Positions 7,955 through 15,073 of a DNA stretch of 15,720 nucleotides are shown one piece after another (the stretch's first letter is position 1; the number at the start of each line of letters is the position of its first letter). Origin of the DNA: an uncultured bacterium (lineage in GTDB: Bacteria; Patescibacteriota; Minisyncoccia; Phycocordibacterales; UBA9973); assembly GCA_903869975.1 (NCBI GenBank), contig CAIQBF010000091.1, positions 1 to 15,720 of the forward strand. The letters run 5' to 3'. The notes beneath the pieces are model-generated. The model saw only the letters and a list, made by a program, of their open reading frames with translations. It did not search any database and was not told where the DNA came from. The position numbers were made by a program, and so were the translations under genes.

Positions 7955-9178
7955 ATGACCAATCCATTCGAGAATGCATTGATGCAGCTCAAGCGTGCTA
8001 CCGCAGTTCAGGCGTTTCCAGAGGCTTTTATGAAGCAGATTAGCGTGCCGAACCGCGAGGTCCGCATTAGCATTCCTGTTGTCATGGACGATGGTTCAAC
8101 ACAGGTGTATGAAGGGTATCGCGTCGAACACAATAACGCTCGCGGTCCATACAAGGGAGGTATTCGCTTCCACCATGATACTGATATCAACGAGGTAAAG
8201 GCGCTCGCGTTTTGGATGGCTCTGAAATGTGCCGTTGCAAACATTCCGATGGGTGGAGGAAAAGGCGGCATTACTGTCGACCCTAAGAAGCTCTCTAAGA
8301 CCGAACTCGAGAAGCTTTCTCGCGGTTGGGCACGAGGTATGTCCGATATTCTCGGACCTAAAAAAGATGTTCCAGCTCCGGACGTAAACACGACTCCTGA
8401 GATCATGACATGGATGAACGACGAGTACATGAAGATCTCTGGTGATACCACTGGCGCGACATTTACCGGCAAGCCACTCAATGCTGGCGGTTCTGAGGGT
8501 CGTGGAGCAGCAACAGGTATGGGCGGATGGTACGTCTTCCAAGCGCTCCGCGAAAAGTACAACATCCAGCCAGGTTCAACGGTTGTTATTCAGGGATTTG
8601 GTAACGTTGGCGGTCATGCAGCGAATATCTTTTCGGCAAACGGCTACAAGGTTATCGCAACCTCTGATTCAAAGGGCGGTATCGTCAAAGAAGATGGTCT
8701 TGATATTGCGGCTCTTGAAAATTGGAAGAAAGAAAAGGGGACACTCTCTGGCTTCCCTGGTTCACGTGATCTTACGAACGCAGAACTTCTCGAACTTCCA
8801 TGCGATATCTTGATTCCGTCAGCGCTTGAAAACGTTATTACGTTTGATAATGCTCCCCGCATCAAGGCGAAATTTGTCCTCGAGCTTGCAAACGGTCCGA
8901 TCACTCCTGAGGCAGACGAGATTCTCTATGACCGCGGTATTCCTGTTGTGCCAGACATTCTTGCGAACTCTGGTGGAGTAACTGTCTCTACTTTTGAGTG
9001 GGATCAGAACCTTAAGAATGAACACTGGAGCGAGGAGATGGTGAATGCCAAACTCCTTGAGATTCTCAATCGTGAGTCTATCGCTATCTATGAAAAATCA
9101 GTTGCTGCGAAGACAGACCTTCGCCGTGCTGCGTTTATCGTAGCACTTGAGCGTCTTGCGAAAGCGATGGGGTACTAG
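7955..9178 (+). CDS. gdhA: Glutamate dehydrogenase, NAD(P)-dependent
   Basis: The protein has 407 residues, typical of the short hexameric bacterial and archaeal enzymes. It interconverts glutamate and 2-oxoglutarate plus ammonia in the cytoplasm. The substrate domain carries KGGIRFH (67-73), the catalytic lysine K103 in PMGGGKGGI, and the catalytic aspartate D143 in PAPDVNT. The Rossmann domain has GFGNVGG (214-220), and ATSDSKGG follows its second strand. The later motif ELANGPITPEAD and the closing NSGGVTVSTFEW are also standard. All key residues are present; cofactor preference (NAD or NADP) is not decided. The gene is monocistronic by layout, bounded on both sides by the palindromic elements. 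In an organism with few amino-acid pathways it could serve nitrogen balance or glutamate catabolism. The specific name gdhA is by family; gudB or rocG would be equally fair. Confidence 0.95.
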   Translation: MTNPFENALMQLKRATAVQAFPEAFMKQISVPNREVRISIPVVMDDGSTQVYEGYRVEHNNARGPYKGGIRFHHDTDINEVKALAFWMALKCAVANIPMGGGKGGITVDPKKLSKTELEKLSRGWARGMSDILGPKKDVPAPDVNTTPEIMTWMNDEYMKISGDTTGATFTGKPLNAGGSEGRGAATGMGGWYVFQALREKYNIQPGSTVVIQGFGNVGGHAANIFSANGYKVIATSDSKGGIVKEDGLDIAALENWKKEKGTLSGFPGSRDLTNAELLELPCDILIPSALENVITFDNAPRIKAKFVLELANGPITPEADEILYDRGIPVVPDILANSGGVTVSTFEWDQNLKNEHWSEEMVNAKLLEILNRESIAIYEKSVAAKTDLRRAAFIVALERLAKAMGY

Positions 9179-9184
9179 TACTCC

Positions 9185-9326
9185 GAACTCGTGCACTAAA
9201 AATACAAAATACCTTTTTGAAAAGGCAACTCCTGTCTGGCCTGCTGGCCAGCGGAGCCGCTCGGCGCCAAGCGCCTGCGCGAGGCCTTCTTCAAAAAGGT
9301 ATTTTGTATTTTTAGTGCACGAGTTC
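9185..9326. repeat. Palindromic element copy 2: same 67-nt core inside a perfect 37-bp private inverted repeat
   Basis: The arms 9185-9221 and 9290-9326 are perfectly complementary over 37 bp and A+T-rich, unlike the arms of copy 1. After a single bulged C (9289) the 67-nt core (9222-9288, 72% G+C) follows: basal helix AAGGC/GCCTT (9222-9226/9284-9288); hairpin A with CTCC 9229-9232 paired to GGAG 9253-9256 and CTGGCC/GGCCAG around the loop TGCT (9242-9245); hairpin B with CTC 9260-9262/GAG 9281-9283 and GGCGC/GCGCC around the loop CAA (9268-9270). The core is collinear with copy 1 without gaps (60/67 identical) and in the same orientation. It begins 6 nt after the glutamate dehydrogenase stop. 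The stem is followed by a short T-rich stretch (9328-9334, TTTTGTT), so intrinsic termination on the + strand is possible here. Confidence 0.87.
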
Positions 9327-9339
9327 ATTTTGTTCTCTG

Positions 9340-9348
9340 TGCTATAAT
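9340..9348 (+). promoter_or_regulatory. Extended -10 promoter TGcTATAAT of the first VirD4-like gene
   Basis: A perfect TATAAT is at 9343-9348 with TG at 9340-9341. The ATG at 9365 follows 16 nt later, giving a predicted leader of about 10 nt. The expected -35 zone (9320-9325) falls in the 3' arm of palindromic element 2 and has no good match, so the extended -10 would carry the promoter. Confidence 0.65.
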
Positions 9349-9364
9349 CTCAAAGAGATACGCC

Positions 9365-10849
9365 ATGGCTCGAGCAAACAAAATCCAGATAATCAAATAC
9401 GCTCCGCCGCCGCTTGAACTTCCTGTCTACGGCAAGATGGATCCTTCGGAGGTTTCTTTTATTGGGCGCACGAACTACGTGGCCTCACTTGAAGAAAAGA
9501 AATTCCTTTTCGGTATTAAGCGCGCGGATCGTCGTCGCCATTTGTATATTATCGGGAAATCAGGAGTAGGGAAATCCAAGCTCCAAGAGCTTTTTGTGCG
9601 GCAGGACATTGCATACGGTCACGGTGTCTGTGTGATCGATCCGCACGGCGAATTTATAGACGACATTCTCGTGTCTATTCCTGCGAACCGTATCGACGAT
9701 GTGTGTATTATTGATCCGTCTGATGTCGAGTATCCGGCTTCGTTCAATCCGCTTCAAAACGTTGATCCGACATTCAAGCATCAGCTCACGCAAGGTCTTA
9801 TTGAAGTGCTCGAAAAGCAATTCGGTGCCAACTGGACGCCGCGCCTTGAGCACGTGTTTCGCTTCACGACGCTTGCTCTCCTCGACTATCCGCATGCGAC
9901 GATGCGCGGCATGATTAGCATGCTTACCGACCGCAACTATCGTCAAAAAGTGGTGGAATATATCGAGGACGACATGGTCAAACGTTTCTGGGCTATCGAA
10001 TTTGCTGATTGGTCCGAAAAATTTGATACCGATGCGATTATTCCGCTCGTGAACAAACTCGGACAATTTCTTTCTGATCCGATGCTCCGAAATATCTTCG
10101 GGCAGAAGACAAACAAGATTAACATCGAAGAGATGATGAATACGCAGAAAATTCTGCTCATCAATCTTTCAAAGGGAAAGATTGGCGAAGAGAACTCATC
10201 GTTCTTTGGTGCGATGTTTTTGACCAAGATCAAACAGGCTGGTATGGCGCGTGCAAAAATCGAAGCCAAGGATCGCAAAGATTTCTATTTGTATGTGGAT
10301 GAGTTCCAGAACGTGGTAACGGATACGTTTGAGAACCTGCTTTCTGAGGCGCGTAAATATGCGATCAATCTTACGATGGCTCATCAGTATGTTGGGCAGA
10401 TTCCCGAAAAAATCGAGGCCGCCGTGCTCGGTAACGTAGGATCTATCATTTGTTTCCGTGTGGGAGGCGACGATGCGGTGAAGCTCAAGCCTGAGTTTGC
10501 GCCGATCTTCGATGTGAAAGATATGATCAATCTCGGTGTGGGAGAATTCTATATCAAGATGACTATTGATGGAGAATCATACGATCCCTTTTCCGCCGAG
10601 ACACTCAAGGTGTTGCCGCCGCCATACCCATCGAGCCGCGACAAGATCATCGCCTCATCGCGCCGCAAATTCGCCATTACAGCCGAGGACGCGAAGCGCC
10701 TGATCGCGGAAGAGGAATCCACTATTATTCGTAGCGCTCAGGAGAAGGCTGCGATCACGCGTGCGGGGCGCAACGAAACATCCAGCAAGGGAACTGTCGC
10801 GACTGCTGCATCGGCTTCAATTCAAGATGTTGCTGAACCGTTAATATAA
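9365..10849 (+). CDS. VirD4/TraG-like type IV secretion coupling ATPase paralogue A
   Basis: The protein has 494 residues. A short lead (FGIKRADRRRHLYIIG) runs into Walker A GKSGVGKS (64-71), followed by VCVIDPHGEF (88-97), which is common in TraG/VirD4 and HerA-like ATPases. Walker B is YLYVDEFQNVV with D312 and E313, then SEARKY and a sensor-like MAHQYVGQI. No N-terminal membrane helices are present, unlike classical VirD4, so it would act as a soluble or recruited ring motor moving DNA or protein. The C-terminus is a charged helical tail without zinc ligands. It is collinear with the next gene over roughly 420 residues, showing tandem duplication. No relaxase, VirB genes or pilus genes are in view. 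The exact substrate is unknown; DNA translocation is the family expectation. Confidence 0.85.
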   Translation: MARANKIQIIKYAPPPLELPVYGKMDPSEVSFIGRTNYVASLEEKKFLFGIKRADRRRHLYIIGKSGVGKSKLQELFVRQDIAYGHGVCVIDPHGEFIDDILVSIPANRIDDVCIIDPSDVEYPASFNPLQNVDPTFKHQLTQGLIEVLEKQFGANWTPRLEHVFRFTTLALLDYPHATMRGMISMLTDRNYRQKVVEYIEDDMVKRFWAIEFADWSEKFDTDAIIPLVNKLGQFLSDPMLRNIFGQKTNKINIEEMMNTQKILLINLSKGKIGEENSSFFGAMFLTKIKQAGMARAKIEAKDRKDFYLYVDEFQNVVTDTFENLLSEARKYAINLTMAHQYVGQIPEKIEAAVLGNVGSIICFRVGGDDAVKLKPEFAPIFDVKDMINLGVGEFYIKMTIDGESYDPFSAETLKVLPPPYPSSRDKIIASSRRKFAITAEDAKRLIAEEESTIIRSAQEKAAITRAGRNETSSKGTVATAASASIQDVAEPLI

Positions 10850-10879
10850 GGTATTTATGTACCGAAATATCGAAGCTTT

Positions 10880-10909
10880 AGGTACTCGCGAGAAGCGCAA
10901 GAGTATCCT
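10880..10909. other. Weak hairpin between the two VirD4-like genes
   Basis: AGG+TACTC (10880-10887) can pair with GAGTA+CCT (10901-10909, with T10906 bulged), giving an 8-bp stem around a 13-nt loop. No T-run follows, so terminator activity is doubtful. The rest of the 113-nt gap 10850-10962 holds a smaller GGTA/TACC repeat (10850-10863) and the promoter of the downstream gene. Confidence 0.3.
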
Positions 10910-10946
10910 GATTTGAGATCCGCCTAGCGACGAGCGTGATCCCCTG

Positions 10947-10955
10947 TGATATACT
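10947..10955 (+). promoter_or_regulatory. Extended -10 promoter TGaTATACT of the second VirD4-like gene
   Basis: TATACT is at 10950-10955 with TG at 10947-10948. The ATG at 10963 begins 8 nt after the box, predicting a leaderless mRNA. The alternative GTG at 10936 lies upstream of this box and would not be transcribed from it, which supports ATG 10963. Confidence 0.68.
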
Positions 10956-10962
10956 TTCCTAT

Positions 10963-13455
10963 ATGGATTTTCTCCCGGATGGAGTAGCCTTCAATAAGAA
11001 CATCACCTACCTCGCGAAGACAAACTTTCGCGCGCAGGAACAGGTGTTCGGTATCAAGCGTAAAGATCGTCGCCAGCACATGTACGTGCTCGGAAAATCC
11101 GGCTCCGGTAAATCCGTACTGCTCGGCAACATGATCGTTCAGAACATCTGGAACGGTGAGGGTGTGTGTGTCATCGATCCGCACGGCGAGCTCGTTGAAA
11201 GCGTACTTGCGACTATTCCGGCGCACCGCGTCAAAGACGTCGTGTACTTCAATCCAGCCGACACGGATTACCATATCGGATTCAACGTTCTTCAAGTGGA
11301 CGATCCCAAATACAAACACCTTGTGGCCTCGGGTCTCATGGGAATCTTTACCAAGATCTGGGCCAATGCTTGGAGTGCCCGTATGGAATACATTTTGAAC
11401 AATGCTATTCTTGCGCTTGCTGATACTCCCGGCTCGACACTGCTCGGTATTCCGCGCTTGCTCGTGGACAAAGATTATCGCCAAGTGGTGATCAACAACC
11501 TCAAAGATCCGGTGATCAAGGCGTTCTGGATTCACGAATATGAAAACTGGCGCGATCAGTATCGTAACGAAGCAATTGCTCCAATTCAAAACAAGGTCGG
11601 ACAATTCCTGTCGACCTCTATTGTGCGTAATGTCGTCGGTCAGGCCAAGTCCACCATCGATCTTTTTGACATGATGAACTCAAGCAAGATATTCCTTGTG
11701 AATGTCTCGAAAGGCCGCATTGGTGAAGACAACTCGGCGCTTCTCGGAGGTATGATCATCACGAAGCTGCAGCTTGCAGCTATGGAACGTGTGCGTATTC
11801 CAGAAGATGATCGTAAAGACTTCTATCTCTACGTGGACGAATTTCAAAACTTCGTGACTGATGCGTTTGCTTCGATTCTTTCCGAGGCTCGCAAATACCG
11901 TCTCAATCTGACGCTTGCCCACCAGTATATTGCGCAGCTCGTCACCAAGGATTCTGAAGCTGTGCGTGATGCTGTATTCGGTAACGTCGGAACGATGATT
12001 ATTTTCCGCGTGGGAGCTGCTGATGCTGAATTCCTCGAACAAGAATTTGAGCCGGAATTTATGGTGCAGGATATGGTGAATCTGCCAAACTATACGATCT
12101 ACCTTAAGCTTATGGTTGACGGTGTGACATCGCGTCCATTTTCTGCCAAGACATTGCCGCCATATAAAATTCCAATCAATAGTACGGTCGCGCAGGACAT
12201 TATTGAATCATCGCGTTCCCTTTATGCTCGTCCGCGAGACCTTGTGGAAAAGGAGATCAATGATTGGTCTGGAATGCTCGTTGGGCTTGAGCAAGAGGGG
12301 AAGTTTAAGGCAGTGTGTTCGTCGTGTGGGAAGGAGACTTCTGTACCGTTCGAACCGGAGGCTGGCCGTCCGGTGTATTGTAAGGAGTGTATTGCCAAGA
12401 TAAAGTCGGGTGAAATGCGACCACTCAAAGGTACACGTTCAGAGAGTTTGAAGCCTCAGTCATATGCGGCTCTTGCGAACCTTGGTATTGAGTTTGCCGC
12501 TGAGGCTGTGCAGACGAATACACCTCGTCCGAATCCTTCAGTAGCTTCGCGTCCAAATCCTATGCGACCACAGGCCCCAGTCTCGCCATCGATCGCTACC
12601 TCAAAAGCTTCGACACCGGCCCCGGTCAAGAGTTCTGCCTCTCGTGTGCCGCCTCGGGCGCCTGCGCCGGTAGCGCAAGATTCGAAACCATCTCCTGCAC
12701 CGAGTACTCCTCCTGCGCGTTCATTTAGGCCTTCGCGTGACCGTAAGGGTCCAGATCATGACGGGCTTCAAAGTATTTTGAGGCAAGCTCTTGGTGACGC
12801 ACTCAACAAGAATGATACTGGTGCAAAAATGCCGCAAAAAGTAGAAGAAACTACTTCAAAAGTTCCTAGCGAGGAGCGCAAGACTATTTCACTTGCATCG
12901 CTCAAGAAACCTGAATTGCCTGAAGGGGAGACGTCTCGATTTACGGCAAAGACCGCATCTGAGGAGCGTGTTTCTGCTCTCCAGAGCGCTATCGCTCGAG
13001 CTTCAACTTCTCGTGTAGTTGAAATTCCTGTCGCTCCTGTCACCCCCGTTGTCCCTATTACTCCTGCCGTAACCATTCCTGAACCGCTGAAACCACTACC
13101 ACCCGCAGCGCCCGAAACACCCATCACTTTCGCCATCCCTAAACCTGCGTCGATACAGCCGGAACCTGTCGTGCGCGAAGCTTCTCTCGCGCCCGCTATT
13201 CCGATTGTGACGACGTTTGTTCCGGTTCCGCCTGCTCCGATACCACAGCCGACGCCGTCCGTAATTCCTGAACCACAACCCTCGATACAGCCAGTCTCTC
13301 CAAAGGAAGATGTTTCTACGCCACCAGTTTCTGAGGCTCCAAAGAGCGATGAAAAAAAGGCAGAAGAAACTCGGTCCGATACTCCGGATAGTTTTGCGCC
13401 GAAACGCGTGCGCGAAGTCCCGGAAGATATTCTGCGGAAAGTTCTGAACGAATAA
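10963..13455 (+). CDS. VirD4/TraG-like ATPase paralogue B with zinc ribbon and long disordered tail
   Basis: The protein has 830 residues from ATG 10963. The ATPase core (about 25-430) has Walker A GKSGSGKS (44-51), VCVIDPHGEL (68-77), Walker B YLYVDEFQNFV with D292 and E293, and the collinear SEARKY and LAHQY motifs. It is followed by a CxxC zinc ribbon (C452, C455, C473, C476; core CSSCGKETSVPFEPEAG) of the short type seen in many CPR proteins. From about 490 to the end the sequence is low-complexity Pro/Ala/Ser/Thr, probably disordered, but with three more structured islands: LQSILRQALGDAL, ISLASLKKPEL, and the terminal KRVREVPEDILRKVLNE. It is probably a hexameric motor like its upstream paralogue, with the zinc ribbon and tail as extra binding parts. 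No conjugation partners are nearby. Substrate unknown. Confidence 0.85.
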   Translation: MDFLPDGVAFNKNITYLAKTNFRAQEQVFGIKRKDRRQHMYVLGKSGSGKSVLLGNMIVQNIWNGEGVCVIDPHGELVESVLATIPAHRVKDVVYFNPADTDYHIGFNVLQVDDPKYKHLVASGLMGIFTKIWANAWSARMEYILNNAILALADTPGSTLLGIPRLLVDKDYRQVVINNLKDPVIKAFWIHEYENWRDQYRNEAIAPIQNKVGQFLSTSIVRNVVGQAKSTIDLFDMMNSSKIFLVNVSKGRIGEDNSALLGGMIITKLQLAAMERVRIPEDDRKDFYLYVDEFQNFVTDAFASILSEARKYRLNLTLAHQYIAQLVTKDSEAVRDAVFGNVGTMIIFRVGAADAEFLEQEFEPEFMVQDMVNLPNYTIYLKLMVDGVTSRPFSAKTLPPYKIPINSTVAQDIIESSRSLYARPRDLVEKEINDWSGMLVGLEQEGKFKAVCSSCGKETSVPFEPEAGRPVYCKECIAKIKSGEMRPLKGTRSESLKPQSYAALANLGIEFAAEAVQTNTPRPNPSVASRPNPMRPQAPVSPSIATSKASTPAPVKSSASRVPPRAPAPVAQDSKPSPAPSTPPARSFRPSRDRKGPDHDGLQSILRQALGDALNKNDTGAKMPQKVEETTSKVPSEERKTISLASLKKPELPEGETSRFTAKTASEERVSALQSAIARASTSRVVEIPVAPVTPVVPITPAVTIPEPLKPLPPAAPETPITFAIPKPASIQPEPVVREASLAPAIPIVTTFVPVPPAPIPQPTPSVIPEPQPSIQPVSPKEDVSTPPVSEAPKSDEKKAEETRSDTPDSFAPKRVREVPEDILRKVLNE

Positions 13456-13483
13456 TTATTCACTGAAGCTTCTCGTTCTTTAC

Positions 13484-15061
13484 ATGCAGTATACAAAGGT
13501 GCGTATTTTTGTGCGCGTTGGGTTCTTTCTTGTGCTGTTTTTCTGTTCACAGGTTCTTCTTACTTCAGCTGCCGCGAGTGGTTTGGTTATCAATGAAATA
13601 ATGTACGATCCTTCCGGCACAGACACAAGCCGGGAATGGATTGAGGTTCGAAATACTGGTACGAATGATACGGATCTCGATGGACATTTCTTCTTGAGTG
13701 ATGGGATTGGGAGTTCTCGTCATTCGCTATCTCCGCAAGGTGCAAGTGTTATTCCCGCAGGCGCGTATGCTGTGATCGTGCAGGATGTGAGCGCGTTTGA
13801 GGCCGATTACCCCTCATATTCCGGCCTTATTTTCGATAGTAGCTGGAGCGGTCTTACGGCAAGTGCTGGTAAAACGCTTGCGGTTATTGATGCAGAAGGT
13901 ACCGTGTTTGATCAGGTTTTGTATGATCCTTCTATTGGGGCGACGAACGATGGAAATTCGCTCCAGCAGAAAGACGATGGATCGTGGATCTCTGCGAGTC
14001 CTACGCCGGGTGCCGCGAACGCTTCAGCTGTTCCCAAGGTGGATGATACTGATCCTAGCCACGAAACAAATACCGAAAATCCTGGTACGGGTTCAGCGTC
14101 GAATACTACTACCACTTCTTCAAATGTCGCTGCTCTCCCAAAAACAAAAACTGCTCCTGCCGCCCCTCCACGCATGCAGGCCAATCTTGTCGTGCCAAAA
14201 TCTGGTGTCGTCGGTATTGCAATCGCGGTATCTTCGAAAGTTCTGGGTTTCGAGGGAGAGCAGCGTACGTACGGTGTTTCGCACTTTGCCCTCGGTGACG
14301 GCTCGGCTCGTGAAGGAACGGGAGCGGAGATTTTTGAACATACCTACGAGTATCCAGGAACATATGTGATTACGTTTGAGTATCGGTCATATCCATACTC
14401 TCGCGATCCTGACATAACCGCGCGTGCGGTAATCGAAGTTTCCGCGTCTGCTGTTATTGTTTCAAAAGTGAATGCTGACGGGTCAATTGAAATTTCGAAC
14501 AAGGGTAAGACCGAAGCCGATCTCTCTGGATGGGCGATGCAGTCAGTCGAAGGACTTTCGGCTGGTCTAGCGCCGTTTCGTGTTCCGTCTGGAACGATTA
14601 TATTGCCCGGTAAGTCTGTTACGTTTCCGGCTCGTGTTACTAGTATGGCTCACGCTACGATTTCCGAGCCGCTTGCGCTCTTGCTGCCATCAGGCGTTGT
14701 TTCGGTTTTGTATAATGATGCAATTGCGGCCGTACCAGTATCTGCTGCTCCGAGTGTTCGGGTTGCTCAAAGTGCGCGCGCTGTTGAGAGTACTCCTCGT
14801 GTTGCAAGCGTTGTGGAATCCATCGCCGCTATCGATTATTCACCAAAAGAAATACCGCCTCTTCCTCCGCAAAAAGGGAAATCTCTCGTTCCGTTTGCGC
14901 TCGCTGGTATTGGCGTGATGGCGGGGTCTATTATCGCTCTCCTCAAATTTGGAGTTTTCCGGAAGATTTCGCGTGGGGAGGCGGTACCCGTTGCCGAAAT
15001 CGAAAAAACGGTTATAAAAGAAGAACCTACCGCCGAGACTATCCGAATACTCGATCAGTAG
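13484..15061 (+). CDS. Membrane-anchored lamin-tail domain protein with PKD-like domain
   Basis: The protein has 525 residues. A signal peptide (1-32) is followed by a lamin-tail domain (about 33-178; it opens LVINEIMYDPSGTD, contains EWIEVRN, and ends GSWISASPTPGAAN). A Thr/Ser/Pro/Ala linker (180-230) leads to a PKD-like domain (about 235-320, with FALGDGS and HTYEYPGTYVITF), then a second, shorter lamin-tail-like domain (about 322-410, with SIEISNKG and DLSGWAM). A disordered stretch, one membrane segment (469-488) and a charged cytoplasmic tail complete it. Bacterial lamin-tail domains are usually on exported proteins and are thought to bind surfaces or DNA; a specific ligand cannot be read here. 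It starts 28 bases after the VirD4-like gene without a clear promoter and may be co-transcribed with it. Confidence 0.88.
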   Translation: MQYTKVRIFVRVGFFLVLFFCSQVLLTSAAASGLVINEIMYDPSGTDTSREWIEVRNTGTNDTDLDGHFFLSDGIGSSRHSLSPQGASVIPAGAYAVIVQDVSAFEADYPSYSGLIFDSSWSGLTASAGKTLAVIDAEGTVFDQVLYDPSIGATNDGNSLQQKDDGSWISASPTPGAANASAVPKVDDTDPSHETNTENPGTGSASNTTTTSSNVAALPKTKTAPAAPPRMQANLVVPKSGVVGIAIAVSSKVLGFEGEQRTYGVSHFALGDGSAREGTGAEIFEHTYEYPGTYVITFEYRSYPYSRDPDITARAVIEVSASAVIVSKVNADGSIEISNKGKTEADLSGWAMQSVEGLSAGLAPFRVPSGTIILPGKSVTFPARVTSMAHATISEPLALLLPSGVVSVLYNDAIAAVPVSAAPSVRVAQSARAVESTPRVASVVESIAAIDYSPKEIPPLPPQKGKSLVPFALAGIGVMAGSIIALLKFGVFRKISRGEAVPVAEIEKTVIKEEPTAETIRILDQ

Positions 15062-15067
15062 TATACT
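15062..15067 (+). promoter_or_regulatory. -10 box TATACT of the uracil-DNA glycosylase gene
   Basis: TATACT at 15062-15067 directly follows the stop codon TAG (15059-15061) of the preceding gene. The ATG at 15074 begins 7 nt after the box, predicting a leaderless transcript. No good -35 or TG extension was seen. Confidence 0.55.
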
Positions 15068-15073
15068 AGCCGA

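Noticed and set aside
7771..9326. Integron-like cassette: a gene bounded by two direct palindromic sites, as with attC
   Set aside because: attC sites keep conserved outer ends and vary in the middle. Here the middle is conserved and the outer arms are private, and no integrase gene or typical core-site pair is visible.
7771..9326. MITE or insertion-sequence remnants
   Set aside because: There are no shared terminal inverted repeats, no target-site duplications outside the arms and no transposase fragment. The shared part is internal.
7771..9326. CRISPR array or REP/BIME repeats
   Set aside because: Only two widely spaced copies, with a whole gene between them, and a core much longer than REP units.
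9098..9347. Short open frames on both strands across palindromic element 2 (and 7615-7872 on the minus strand across element 1)
   Set aside because: They run through the inverted repeat and therefore show mirrored peptides on either strand; they lack promoters and start context and are by-products of the palindrome.
10850..10963. Third palindromic element or strong terminator between the two ATPase genes
   Set aside because: The core sequence is absent and only an 8-bp bulged hairpin without a T-run is present.
12768..13550. 260-residue minus-strand open frame
   Set aside because: It is Gly/Ser/Thr-rich low complexity opposite the Pro/Ala-rich tail of the second ATPase and matches no fold; it is a codon-bias shadow.
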